From Pelobates cultripes (taxonomy: Eukaryota > Chordata > Amphibia > Anura > Pelobatidae), in contig OW240913.1 of NCBI GenBank assembly GCA_933207985.1, forward strand, positions 266,313,201 through 266,377,200: DNA of 64,000 nucleotides, written 5' to 3'. The position numbers and the translations under genes are program-made. This document shows, in pieces, positions 11,771 through 22,100 of this stretch. How positions within the stretch are numbered: position 1 is the stretch's first letter; each line of letters begins with the position of its first letter. The notes beneath the pieces are model-generated. The model was not told where the DNA came from. It worked only from the letters and a program-made list of their open reading frames with translations, and did no database searches.

Positions 11771-11916
11771 AATGGGCTTAACGTCGACTTCGACTTATGA
11801 ATTATTCCAGTTGTCTATACTTGTTTATGCACAATAATATATATATTTAATTTCTTTTTAACCCCTTAAGACACAGCTTCAGAAGCTTGTCTTACGCTTT
11901 ATGACACAAGCATTAC

Positions 11917-12088
11917 GCTACCTGTATTCTGCAGGGGGCCCAGCACACTTGAAATATACTGCCCAGATGCTCTGCTCTGTTGAAGTCTCGCGAGCGACGC
12001 AAGAGCACGGCTCGCAAGACTTCTACAGAGCAGAGTAGCTGGGCAGTATATTTCAAGTGTGCTGGGCCCCCTGCAGAATACAGGTAGC
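11917..12088. repeat. Foldback repeat with 79-bp arms
   Basis: The arms 11917-11995 and 12010-12088 are inverted copies of each other with four mismatches and a 14-base loop. The outer ends read GCTACCTGTATTCTGCAGGG and its complement. It would form a very stable hairpin or cruciform. Confidence 0.95.
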
Positions 12089-12100
12089 GGGGGGCCCGCA

Positions 12101-12141
12101 GTGCACACATATATAGCGTTAATCACTATATATGTGTGCAC
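12101..12141. repeat. Perfect 16-bp inverted repeat
   Basis: GTGCACACATATATAG at 12101-12116 is followed by a 9-base loop and by its exact complement at 12126-12141. Confidence 0.95.
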
Positions 12142-12201
12142 ATAGCTAATGTGGGGCCCGGGACGGCCTGAGCAGTCCGGGCCCCCCAGGACCGCCGGGC
12201 C

Positions 12202-12226
12202 CATGACAACCGTTATGGTTGTCATG
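12202..12226. repeat. Perfect 10-bp inverted repeat
   Basis: CATGACAACC, a 5-base loop, then GGTTGTCATG. It is the third consecutive hairpin after the two upstream. Confidence 0.9.
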
Positions 12227-12379
12227 CCCTGAGGCGGCCCTGAGCTTAATAGCCATAAAAAAAAAAATTGTCACACAAAAGTATATATTTATATAAAGTA
12301 GAGATCACAGGCTATTGTCCAAAGGTTGTTTTGACACTTTCTACGTAGCCATTTCACGGCCAATCTCTGCTAAATATTG

Positions 12380-13580
12380 GAGTAAAATTTAGTTTTTTGG
12401 GGGTTTTTGGCACACAAACTTATAACAAAGAACTTCTCATGTGTATTTTGTAAAGTTGGTGTGTGCTATTCCTGTACAAATGTTTTATTTTGTGTTCAGT
12501 TACTTCTGCTGAGTACAACGATACCCCCATTGTATGTCTTTGGCACTATTTCGTGAAGCTACAGTGCCATATAGGAGACCTGTCCGTTTCAACATTTACA
12601 GTAGAATTTTGAGAGGCGGATTTAATGGGCCTATGCTTCAATTTGGGGTGTTATAGCAGTTTGACTATTCAAAAAAAACCCACAAAGGCCTACCATTTGT
12701 AAAAGTAGACACTCCAGGGTATCTCATATGGTGCATATTGTGCCTTAACATTCCCCCATTTTTTCACCAATATATGCCAAAGTATGTGGTAAAAAATAAT
12801 TTTGTTTTACATACAGTTAAATTTTTGCTAGGCATTTTGTACATTTCATATGTGCCACTAAGTTCAAACCCCCCAAATTATGCTCAGCTAAGTCTTCTGA
12901 GTAAAACAATATGCCTAATGTATGACCTAGACACTATTTTGTGAAGTTACACTGCTGTAAAAGAGACGTGACAAGTTAAGGTTTTTAAGTGTGAATTTTC
13001 ATGGAGGGTTTTGATGCGTCCGTGTCCCACTTTGGAGCACTTGAGCAGGCTATATAATCTAATTACCCCATACCATTTCTTAAAGAAGACATCCCAGGGC
13101 AATTAAAAAGGCATATTTTGAACCTTTGCGTGGGATCATTTTTCTGCTAGCTTGTACCAAGTGTAGTGGTAGTAAGCATTTTTTCTGCCTTTTTGACACA
13201 CAAAGTGAGTTTGCGCAGTATATTTTGCAAACCTTATGTGTACTACGACTGTATACTACTTCATATGTTGCTCAGCTATGTCGGCTGAGTACAGCAATAC
13301 CCCCGTATGTACCTTTGCCAGGTATATGTGGACATTGAAGGGGCATATTTGAGACACAGCCATTCCATTTTTTTTTTCAAACTTTTAATTTTTACACTGT
13401 GTACATGTCCCAATTTAGAGTATTTTACAAGGCTATATAATCCAATTACACCATAAAGGCATACCATTTCTTAAAGAAGACATCCCAGGGTAATTCAAAA
13501 AGCATATTTTGAACCTTAACGTGGGATCATTTTTCCGCTAGCTTGAACCAAGCTTGTACCAAGTGTAGTGGTAATGAGCA
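12380..13580. repeat. Diverged tandem repeat, about 385-bp period, three copies
   Basis: Landmark words recur at a steady spacing. A GCTGAGTACA/TCTGAGTAAA word lies near 12508, 12895 and 13283. A GCATATTGTG/GCATATTTTG word lies near 12732, 13111 and 13502. Copies are strongly diverged. No coding potential is seen. The array is interrupted at 13587 by the L1-like insertion. It appears to be the internal body of the TTAA-bounded repeat. Confidence 0.7.
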
Positions 13581-13587
13581 TTTTTTT
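13570..13587 (+). repeat. Target-site duplication, left copy (18 bp)
   Basis: GGTAATGAGCATTTTTTT is repeated exactly at 15173-15190 and brackets the L1-like non-autonomous element. Confidence 0.85.
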
Positions 13588-15172
13588 TTTATTTTTTTTT
13601 TTAATTCTTTATTTTATTTGTGCATACACAATTCACATCTGGCTTACAATGCCACAACAGCTAGAGTAAGCATTTTTCAACATAGCTTGACAGTAGTTAG
13701 GCATTAGTGGATACTGCACAATTTTATATATAATAACATTGCTTATCTAAGTGTTGTTCTGTGTTGCTGCATATAGAAGGTAAAGTACAAGATTAAACAT
13801 AGCAGAGAAATATTAGTTTAGTGCTATAGAGTGAGGTGTTCCTATTGCAGGTTATGCTAGGTGTACTGGTAGTTGCTTAAGAGATTCTACATGTAGATTA
13901 TTAAGCTATTTATAGCGATTATTCATAGCAGAGTTTACACCGTGAGAGAACAGTATGATTAGTTATTAGAGAGACTAACAATAAACGTGTACTATTTGTA
14001 TGGCTGATAACATATCATCGCTTGAATAATAATGTCGTTAGACACGCCAATGATATGTGGGAAGATGAGACGTCCCAACAGTAAGGTGAGAAACTGCAAG
14101 ATGTGCTTTAAACATAGAAAGGGTCTAGCATCTTATTGCAAATGTCCGCCAGGTTGAGTGGGTTCTGCAGGGTCTTCTTTATCGGCGTCATCACCGGAGC
14201 TAACCAGCTGGCAGTCCGGGTCTTTTCATCTGCTCATCCGATGCCCAGTCTATGCAGAAGTGTAAGTTCGCGTTGCCGTGGGGTTGTTTGCTGCATGGTG
14301 GTGCTTTTCGGCATGTTGTGAGGTTGTGCCTCGCGTGGATGCGAGGGAGTGCTGGTGCCCAAGGGATATGTCGCCTTTTCCCGCCATCTCGTTTTGCGGT
14401 ACGTGATGTGTCGGCCTTTGGTTGTTGGGACCACTGAATGAGGAGTAGATTGGGCCTTGTTCCTTGGCTTGTGCACGTGAGTTTCGGCTCTCGTGGGACC
14501 CGGCACTGTCTCTCGCCCGTCCGAGCTTCGGCTCTGATGCTGTCTGGAGGCCGCTCCGGCTCTGCGAGGGGGGTTCCATTGTAGGATGCGTCGGGTGGTC
14601 GGGCGTATCCACGCTGCCACCTCCTTCATCGCCAGCCTGTAGGGTTGTCTTCGGGCTTTAAGTTGTGCCCAGAAATAGGTGCGTAGCCGGTCAATGAAAA
14701 CCCCTGTGTGCTTGGGTGGCTTGATACATATGTGCTGGGTCCCAGCCCTCGTCCGCGCCGCCATCTTGGCTGGGCCTATGGGGTCCCTTTTGATTGAAGG
14801 TTTTGTCGCTTGATCGGGTGTACCTGTGGGGGTAATCGTCCCCAGCGAGGACCGGGATGTCCCCCACCGGTCCAGAGGGGGGGTAGCAGAGCTGTAATGG
14901 GCTTAGGAGTGTGTCCTGTGCCAGGAGATCGGCCGCCTCCCCCGGTCCTCAGGCTTCGCTCTAGTATAGGCCGCATGGTCAGTTTTAGTTTTTCCGCAGC
15001 GCACTGGTGCCGGACAGAAATCATTTTGTTCCTGATGCCGTTGTGCGTCTTGTACCGGTCCCTGTTTGCCGCTAATGCTGGTATATCGGTCGGTATTTTT
15101 ACTCTTTAGTCCATTGCTGCAGGAGCTCATATAATGTGCAACCGGCCATGTTAGCTGTCAGGCCCCGCCCCC
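13588..15172 (-). mobile_element. Non-autonomous L1-like retroelement, copy A
   Basis: It is a 1,585-bp element on the minus strand. Its 3' end is at the left: AATAAAATAAAGAATT followed by an interrupted poly(A), seen as poly(T) on plus at 13588-13603. Its 5' end at 15172 starts CGGGGGCGGGGCCTGACAGC and is GC-rich, like a LINE 5' UTR promoter, with a CCAAGATGGCGGCG word at the ORF start. Perfect 18-bp target-site duplications flank it. It has no RT. The best reading is a 5' UTR plus a short ORF joined to an L1-type 3' end. A second copy is at 34140-37000. Relationship to L1 is inferred from the tail, the duplications and the 5' region. Confidence 0.7.
14234..14764 (-). CDS. Short arginine-rich ORF in the non-autonomous element
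   Basis: It encodes 176 codons from the ATG at 14764, which sits in a good context within CCAAGATGGCGG. The product begins MAARTRAGTQHICIKPPKHT, is rich in R, T, H, P and Q, and shows no recognised domain. It may be a degraded LINE ORF1 start or may not be translated. The corresponding region of copy B (36123-37000) is only partly open. I do not assign a function. Confidence 0.3.
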   Translation of the reverse strand: MAARTRAGTQHICIKPPKHTGVFIDRLRTYFWAQLKARRQPYRLAMKEVAAWIRPTTRRILQWNPPRRAGAASRQHQSRSSDGRETVPGPTRAETHVHKPRNKAQSTPHSVVPTTKGRHITYRKTRWREKATYPLGTSTPSHPREAQPHNMPKSTTMQQTTPRQRELTLLHRLGIG

Positions 15173-15190
15173 GGTAATGAGCATTTTTTT

Positions 15191-15520
15191 ATGTATTTTT
15201 TTACTTTGTAAAACTTTTTTTACTTTGTAAAACCCGTTTTTAAACTTTTTTTTTACTTATTAAATGTTTTACACTTTCTTAACTTTTTACACTTTTAAAA
15301 ATTTTTCTAAACTTTTCTTTTACCGTTAACCCCTAACTAGCAGTAAGCAGCACTAACAGTAAATTCCCCCCGTCCCATAACTCCCACCCACTCCAGCTAG
15401 CAAAATATATATAATTATAAAATATTTAAATTAATTAATTAAATAAATTGAACCCCTGAGGGTTAAAAAATAAATAAAAATTAATCCTCAGGGGTTAAAA
15501 TAAATTAGATTACAGTATAA
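15191..15520. repeat. AT-rich unit of the TTAA-bounded repeat, left of the ERV
   Basis: It contains homopolymer-rich AACTTTTTT blocks, then the hairpin AACCCCTGAGG / CCTCAGGGGTT at about 15449-15497. A related unit occurs at 30060-30350. No gene is seen. Confidence 0.6.
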
Positions 15521-15790
15521 TGTGGTGGAATCTCGGTAAAAATAAATTTAGTAGGCCGAGATTACCACATGGCATGTGTACGTGCATATGCTGACGTATC
15601 GATCAGTTGGTTGCACGAGGCAAGATACGATCAGTAGTGTACGGAGCATGTGCAAGAATACAGGATGTAGTATTCCCCTCCTCCATTGTGCTGGACAAGC
15701 CATGTGGTCAAGCAGGAAGTTAATTCTTATTTGTAATGATTGGTCAAGAGAATGTGCGGGTGGAGCTTAATATGGGAGGAGTTATGTGCC

Positions 15791-15798
15791 TATATAGG
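15791..15798 (+). promoter_or_regulatory. LTR TATA box
   Basis: TATATAGG lies about 88 bases upstream of the polyadenylation signal, the normal U3/R layout. The 3' LTR has a one-base change just after it. Confidence 0.7.
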
Positions 15799-15878
15799 GA
15801 GCCTGCACTATTGTTCAGGGCTCAGAACTTGCTGTATTTTTGGTGACATTAGTCCCTCTGAGTCCCGATCGGTGATCC

Positions 15879-15884
15879 AATAAA
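15879..15884 (+). promoter_or_regulatory. LTR polyadenylation signal
   Basis: AATAAA is present in both LTRs (second copy at 29911-29916), about 75 bases before the LTR end. Confidence 0.75.
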
Positions 15885-15958
15885 GAACCTCTTCCTTCCT
15901 GAAGAAACCTGTGTCCATCCCTCTGTGCTTTGCTTCCGTCAGTTTCTCCGGTATCATT

Positions 15959-15976
15959 TGGTGCATTGGCCGGGAA
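15959..15976 (+). promoter_or_regulatory. Primer-binding site, tRNA-Gly type
   Basis: TGGTGCATTGGCCGGGAA starts two bases after the 5' LTR. It is complementary to the 3' end expected for vertebrate tRNA-Gly(GCC) with its CCA tail. Most gammaretroviruses use tRNA-Pro. Confidence 0.8.
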
Positions 15977-17239
15977 ATCTCATCGTTCAACGGTAGCTGA
16001 GAGGCAGAGGCGTGAGACGGTCTATCTTTGCCCACGTTCTCTACGGCTGCACCCCTGAACTTCTGCGTGGACCTCCCTTCGTCTCGGCGCCACTGGTCTG
16101 TTGTCCAGGAGATCATCGGCCTCTACGTAAGAAGTGCTGGGGTGTCCCCGTCGATGAGTGTGAACTCAGGTTCAGGAACGAGGAGGTAAGACAACTGCTG
16201 TTTTAGACGGCAGACCCACTAGGGGTATACCGATTGTGCGGTAGGCCCAAAAGGGGTTTAAATCTGTGTATGGAATCTGCCCCCTCTGTCGGAGGGAAGG
16301 AGCGAAGGCGCACCGCTCGATCGAACGCTCTTTAGTAAGACCGTTTGATCTGGTTAGTCAGGCGGGGTCCTGTGTAAATAGCCCTAGCCGGACACCGGTG
16401 TCTTGTCTAGACTAGCGTTCTAGGGTGTATATTACGTTCGCTAGGTCGGAGGGACCGGGAGACTAAGCGGCGCCTGTGTAAATTCGGTTCGCTAGCTCTC
16501 AACCTATCTTGGCTAAGTGGGAAGGCGTGTAAATTTGGAACCCACTAGACTTTTGATAGAGTAAATAGACTAGAAGGGCAATTTTGTAAATTCCGCCCTC
16601 TAGTTCGCTATATGTGGTGCTTGGGCAGTGTGGCTAACCAAAACGGGTGTATATAGTTTTAGGTAGTCCATTCAAGGTACTGGCCAATAGTTTAGTTGGG
16701 ATTGTAAATGTGTTAAAGATTGTTAGTAAAGTGTATATCTTGTTAGATAGCGCGAGCTCAGCCGTCTAGCGAGAGTGTTAATAGTGTGTTGCTGTATCAT
16801 AGTGCACGGTACCATAACCCTGTATATTTACTGACACTGTATATAAGTACTAATCATTGTCGTCTATTGCATGTTTAACACCGTAACCACTAATAATTGT
16901 ATTGTGACCTTAAATTGTGCTTTGACCTATGCTAACCGTACTGTAACCGATACTAGTAAAAGACGATGTTACTGGGGTGTGTTATAGACGGGTAATTCAT
17001 ATATAGAGAATTATAGCGTGGGTGACTGTATAGTTTCGCCAAAGGGCATAATATTGATTATTTAGCGACTGGTGTAACAGCTGTGTGTGTACGGGAATTC
17101 CCTGAGTGATTATTGTGTTATTGTGTACGTTTCACTTGGTAACTGTACCACGTGGTGCTGTTGCCAGAGGAAACGGGTGTGACTGTTGAATAAGAACGCG
17201 TGCATAGTATTCGTTGTCAACGACGTTCCATTGATAAGT
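15977..17239 (+). other. ERV leader with degenerate short repeats
   Basis: About 1.26 kb of untranslated leader with no long ORF. Between about 16360 and 16620 the phrase TGTAAATT (or a close variant) followed by a CTAG-containing word recurs five or six times at roughly 45-60-base spacing. It is a plausible packaging or translation-control region, but this is inference. An in-frame CTG at 17183 would extend Gag by 19 residues. Confidence 0.6.
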
Positions 17240-18991
17240 ATGGGCGCGTCAGAGTCAGCGATTTCGGATCCCTTAGGTTGTATGGTAAAGAATTTTAAAA
17301 AGGGATTCAAAATATGTGATTTTGGGGTTAAAATGTCTCCTGTTCGTTTGGTCACTTTGTGCACTAGGGAGTGGCCTACTTTGGTTGCGGCATGGCCGCC
17401 GCGTGGCAGTTTGGATCCAACCCTGGTACAGCGTGTACACGTGGCTGTGTCAGGTAGGCCTGAACTTTACGGACAGTTTCCATACATTGATTGTTGGAGG
17501 CAGGCCGTAAACGACTCGCCAAAATGGATCCGGATATGCCACGAGGAGCAATGTCGCCTCATGGTGGCCAGGACTTATTTGTCCACTAGGACCGGTGTTA
17601 GGCCCATTTTGGACACGCCCCCTGAGTCCGAGATCCCTTTGCCGCCCCCTTACTTCCCTTTAAGAGGAAGTGACGCGAATGCAGGAAGTTCTGCACCCCT
17701 TCCCCTATTGCCCCCATCCACTTCCGCTTCCTCCTCCAGTACAGAATCCACCCCCCCTCGTATTAAAACTCCCCTTCCTGAACCAGGACCAACCCCCATT
17801 AGATCTGAATATCCTGATTTGGCGCCACTTCAAACTTCCGGTCAAGCTTCTTCTAGCTCGGCTCAGAGTATACTATTCACTAATTTTTCACAAAATCAAG
17901 TTCCCACATCCTCATGCCCTATTACCTCTCGACCGGAACCTTTAACTGACGCCCCTCCACGTAGCCCCATACTAACCCGACAACTGACCGGTACCCAACA
18001 ATTAAAACATTATCAGATGCCTCTTCGTCTGAATCCTGGGTCAGCCTATATCGATGCCGCAGGTCAAATGGCACATGCTGACCCAGTCTTCGTATATGTC
18101 CCGTTCACGACTACCGATCTCTTAAATTGGAAGACCCACAATTCCTCGTACACTGAGAAACCACAAGCTATGACCGATCTGTTCACCTCGATAGTTCAGA
18201 CACATAACCCGACATGGGCTGATTGCCAGCAGTTATTAATGACATTGTTCAATAATGAGGAAAGGACAAGGATTAACCAAGCGGCCATTAAGGCGCCAGA
18301 GGAGAGAGCCCGTGCTTTAAATCAAGCCAATCCGGCAGCATGGGCCGCAACACATTACCCTAACACCGATCCTGACTGGAATGTAAATGGCGCAGATATG
18401 GCTCAACTTAAAGCCTATAGAGACGCTATAATTGCTGGCATGAAAGTCGGAGGGAAGAAAGCTATTAACATGTCGAAGACAGTTGAGGTGATTCAGAAAA
18501 GTGATGAAGCGCCCAGTGTCTTTTATGACCGATTATTGGAGGCATACCGCTTGTATACCCCCTTTAATCCGGAATACGCTGATAATTCCCGAATGGTAAA
18601 CTCCGCCTTTGTCAGCCAAGCTTACGGAGATATTAAGCGCAAGCTACAGAAATTGGAAGGGTTTGCAGGTATGTCTATCACCCAACTAATGGAGGTAGCG
18701 AACAAAGTATATATGAATAGGGAAACAGAAAGTAAGAAAGAGGAAGAGCGCAAGATGCGTAGAAAGGCAGATATGCTAGCGGTAGCGATCGCAGGCTTAG
18801 ATAGACGGGGCCCAGATAGAGGCGATGGTAGATGGAATAGGGAGCCTTTGAGTAGGAATCAGTGCGCGTACTGCAAGGAAGAAGGGCATTGGAGGAACGA
18901 GTGTCCGCAAAGAGAGCAGTATGAGAGAGACTTACCCAGGGCAGGTTACGGAAACTTTAGAGGCAGAGCGAGAGGTAGAGGAGGCCCCTGA
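17240..18991 (+). CDS. gag: ERV Gag polyprotein, intact
   Basis: It is 583 codons from the ATG at 17240, ending in TGA at 18989-18991. The start MGASESA offers an N-terminal glycine for myristoylation. The matrix part contains TREWPTLVAAWPPRGS, like C-type retroviral matrix. A PPPY late-budding motif is at residues 135-138, followed by a proline/serine-rich p12-like spacer. The capsid part (about residues 255-490) includes PFTTTDLLNWKTH. A single zinc knuckle, CAYCKEEGHWRNEC (C-X2-C-X4-H-X4-C), is at residues 542-555, and an RGRARGRGG tail follows. One knuckle is typical of gammaretroviruses. The TGA stop could be read through as in related viruses, because the frame stays open for 46 more codons. 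Confidence 0.95.
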   Translation: MGASESAISDPLGCMVKNFKKGFKICDFGVKMSPVRLVTLCTREWPTLVAAWPPRGSLDPTLVQRVHVAVSGRPELYGQFPYIDCWRQAVNDSPKWIRICHEEQCRLMVARTYLSTRTGVRPILDTPPESEIPLPPPYFPLRGSDANAGSSAPLPLLPPSTSASSSSTESTPPRIKTPLPEPGPTPIRSEYPDLAPLQTSGQASSSSAQSILFTNFSQNQVPTSSCPITSRPEPLTDAPPRSPILTRQLTGTQQLKHYQMPLRLNPGSAYIDAAGQMAHADPVFVYVPFTTTDLLNWKTHNSSYTEKPQAMTDLFTSIVQTHNPTWADCQQLLMTLFNNEERTRINQAAIKAPEERARALNQANPAAWAATHYPNTDPDWNVNGADMAQLKAYRDAIIAGMKVGGKKAINMSKTVEVIQKSDEAPSVFYDRLLEAYRLYTPFNPEYADNSRMVNSAFVSQAYGDIKRKLQKLEGFAGMSITQLMEVANKVYMNRETESKKEEERKMRRKADMLAVAIAGLDRRGPDRGDGRWNREPLSRNQCAYCKEEGHWRNECPQREQYERDLPRAGYGNFRGRARGRGGP

Positions 18992-19110
18992 GGGAGTAAT
19001 GGTAATAGAGGGAGTAATGGGAACAGAGGAAGTGTAAGGGAAGATAGGTACTATCCAGCAGCGCAAAGGTCCCGCGATAGAGAAGGTAGGGACTTTGTGG
19101 GATTGGCTGA

Positions 19111-22100
19111 CACGGTCATGGAGGACTATTGATACCGACCGGGCTCCATCCCCTTGGTCGAGCGGAGCCTATGGTCGATGTATCAATAGGGGGAAAAAGG
19201 AGTGCGTTCATGATCGACACTGGTGCTGAACATTCGGTGGTGACTAATCAAGTTGCTCCTCCATCTGGAAGAACTATTACTGTAATAGGAGCAACTGGAA
19301 GAAGTGCTGAAAACCGGTTCTTAAAAGTCGACTCTGTACATTGGGAGGCCACGTAGTAAAACATCAATTCCTTTATATGCCTGAGTGTCCAGTCCAATTG
19401 CTGGGACGTGATATGCTATCCAAATTACAAGCGCAGATTACGTTCCTACCAAATGGAACAACATCCTTAAAGCTTAATGGACCCTCAGGTATTATGACAT
19501 TGTCCGTACCAAAGGAAGAAGAGTGGCGACTTTATACAGTGTTGACTAGCCAAAACCCGAGGAGTGATGAATCCTTATTTAACATACCAGGAGTTTGGGC
19601 AGAGAACAACCCACCAGGACTGGCCCGCAATATTCCACCTATTAAAATCGAACTAAAACTGGGGGTTTATCCAGTAAGCCTGAGACAATATCATATTCCG
19701 CAGAAGGCTAAGAAGAACATCCAATCTTATCTGGATAAGTTCATACGGTATGGTATCCTAAAGTTCTGTACTTCCCCCTGGAACCCCCCATTGCTGCCTG
19801 TTCAAAAGCCCGGTACAGATGAGTATCGACCTGTGCAGGACTTGAGAGCAGTCAATGATGCGGTTGTTAGTATACATCCAGTCGCGCCCAATCCATATAA
19901 CCTGCTTGCTTTAATTCCGGGCGGGGCTACTTACTTTACAGTCTTAGATCTCAAAGATGCCTTCTTTTGCCTCCGAATTGCCGCAGAAAGCCAATGTATC
20001 TTCGCTTTCCAATGGGAAAATGCTGTAACGGGCTCGAAACGCCAAATGACCTGGACAAGATTGCCCCAGGGGTTTAAAAAATTCACCTACCCTATTTGGT
20101 TCAGCTCTAAGTCAAGATCTACTAGATTTCGAGTCTATCCCAGGAGAGTGTGTATTATTACAATATGTAGATGACTTGTTGATAGCAGCAGTTACAAAGG
20201 AAGCATGTCAGCAAGCAACGCACGATCTACTACACATTCTCTGGAAGGCAGGATACAAGGTGTCAAGAAGGAAGGCTCAGTTGTGTTTGCTAACTGTCAA
20301 ATATCTGGGATTCCATATCTCTGAAGGTCAAAGAATTATGGGGCCAGAGAGAAAAGAAGCTGTGTGCCAAATACCGATACCCAGGAATAGAAGACAAGTG
20401 CTAGAATTCTTGGGGGCAGCAGGCTTCTGTAGGATATGGATTCCCAGCTACGCGATACTGGCAAAACCTCTGTATGCAGCTATCAAAGGTACAGAGCATG
20501 ACCCCTTCTTATGGACTCAAGAACAGCAAACGGCATTCGAAGATGTGAAGAGGACTTTGATGAGTGCCCCAGCATTAGGTCTACCTGACCACACACGGCC
20601 ATTCTACCTGTATGTACATGAGCAAAGAAGAATGGCTGTGGGAGTATTGACACAGTATTTGGGATCATGGCAAAGACCTGTTGCCTACATGTCTAAGCAA
20701 CTGGATGCAGTGGCCAGCGGACTTCCACCTTGTCTAAGAGCTGTAGCTGCAGCCGCCCTGCTAGTAGCTGAAGCCGATAAACTCACTCTGGGTCAAGAAC
20801 TTTATGTACGAGTTCCACATGCAGCACAGACGTTGTTGGATTACAAAGGAAATCATTGGTTTAGTAACAGCCGTATGACCAAGTATCAAGCAATGTTGTG
20901 TGAAAACCCAAGAGTGCATTTAGAGACTGTAAATACCTTAAATCAAGCTACCCTTTTGCCACAACCTACTGAAAGTCAACATGATTGTTTGGAAGTAATG
21001 GATGAAGTATTTTCAAGTAGACCAGATCTTCGTGATTTTCCCATCCAGAACCCTGATGTTCAATATTACACCGACGGCAGTAGTTGTGTAAAAGAAGGGA
21101 TCCGCTATGCAGGATATGCAGTAACAACGATAGACAAGGTGATAGAAGCTCGGTCACTGGCAAAAGGAACATCAGCACAAAAGGCAGAATTGATAGCACT
21201 GACACGAGCGTTACAATTGGCTGAAGGTTTAAGAGTGAACATCTACACGGACTCCAAGTATGCGCTTTTAACCACTCATGCCCACGGAGCTTTGTATAAA
21301 GAAAGAGGACTATTGAATTCAGAAGGCAAAGAAATCAAATACGCAGCTGAGATCCTACAACTATTGGAAGCAGTGTGGGAGCCAAAAGAAGTCGGTATTA
21401 TACATTGTCGGGCGCATCTGAGAGGAGATGGTGATGTAACCAAAGGGAATCGGATGGCAGATAGTGCAGCTAAGCGTGCTGCTGAATCAGGAAGACAGGA
21501 ATATGTGGGGCATATAGCTGCTCTTATACCAGCTCCACTGTCTCAATGGACTCCAATTTATACAGCTCAAGAAGAAGAGTGGTTAAGGACTGAACCTGGA
21601 AAGTATTTGGAGAACAAATGGTATCAGTTAGAAGATGGAAGAATAGTTATTCCAGCATCACTAGCGGTAGAAATTGTCCAAAACTATCATAACGGGACAC
21701 ATTCTGGAGAGACAGTACAGAAGAATCTCTCAGAAAACATTTCTACATACCAAGATTGTCCAACTTGACTCAGGCCATTGTACGTAGATTTGTAACGTGT
21801 GCTAAAAATAATGCAAGACAAGGACCAGTAAAGCCACCAGGAGTCCAGTTTATGGGGGGACTTCCCATGTCCGATTTACAAATTGACTATACAGTGATGC
21901 CTAAATCGGGTGGACATCGCTACCCGCTGGTAGTGGTGTGCACCTATTCAGGCTGGGTAGAAGCATGTCCTACTCGTACAGAGAAAGCAGGAGAAGTCGT
22001 GAGATTCCTGCTACGAGAAATAATACCCCGATATGGACTACCCTGCTCTATAGGATCGGACAATGGTCCAGCTTTTGTTCATCAGTGCTTACAACAACTG

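Larger units (their letters stand above)
8061..11857 (+). mobile_element. Penelope-like element remains, probably two overlapping partial copies
   Basis: A first fragment at 8095-8195 reads IIKPADKGVGVVLMENDKY, a Penelope-like N-terminal motif. It is followed by about 600 bases of AT-rich noncoding sequence and then by a longer copy from about 8790 to 11857 that carries RT and GIY-YIG domains. The presence of the same region twice in order suggests a partial tandem arrangement, common in this class. An 86-bp direct repeat occurs at 8787-8872 and 10275-10360. Coding sequence is broken by many stops. Confidence 0.75.
15521..15956 (+). repeat. ERV 5' LTR
   Basis: It begins TGTGGTGGAATCTCGG and ends CGGTATCA. 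The first 50 bases contain an inverted repeat: AATCTCGG pairs with CCGAGATT and TGTGGT with ACCACA. An inverted CCAAT box lies near 15739, a TATATAGG promoter element at 15791, and the polyadenylation signal AATAAA at 15879-15884. Confidence 0.95.

Noticed and set aside
11899..12225. 108-codon minus-strand ORF
   Set aside because: It reads through the foldback hairpins and has no coding signature.
15180..15520. Apparent CRISPR-like regular hairpins and AT spacers
   Set aside because: Units are imperfect, few and AT-rich in a vertebrate context; they are part of the host repeat.
15576..15770. 65-codon ORF in the ERV LTR
   Set aside because: It lies in U3, occurs identically in both LTRs, and has no domain; a chance frame.
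17183..17239. CTG-initiated N-terminal Gag extension like glycosylated Gag
   Set aside because: Only 19 residues and no proper signal peptide; I kept it as a note under the leader.
20966..21205. Minus-strand ORF repeated at 25396-25635
   Set aside because: It is the antisense shadow of RNase H in both pol copies.
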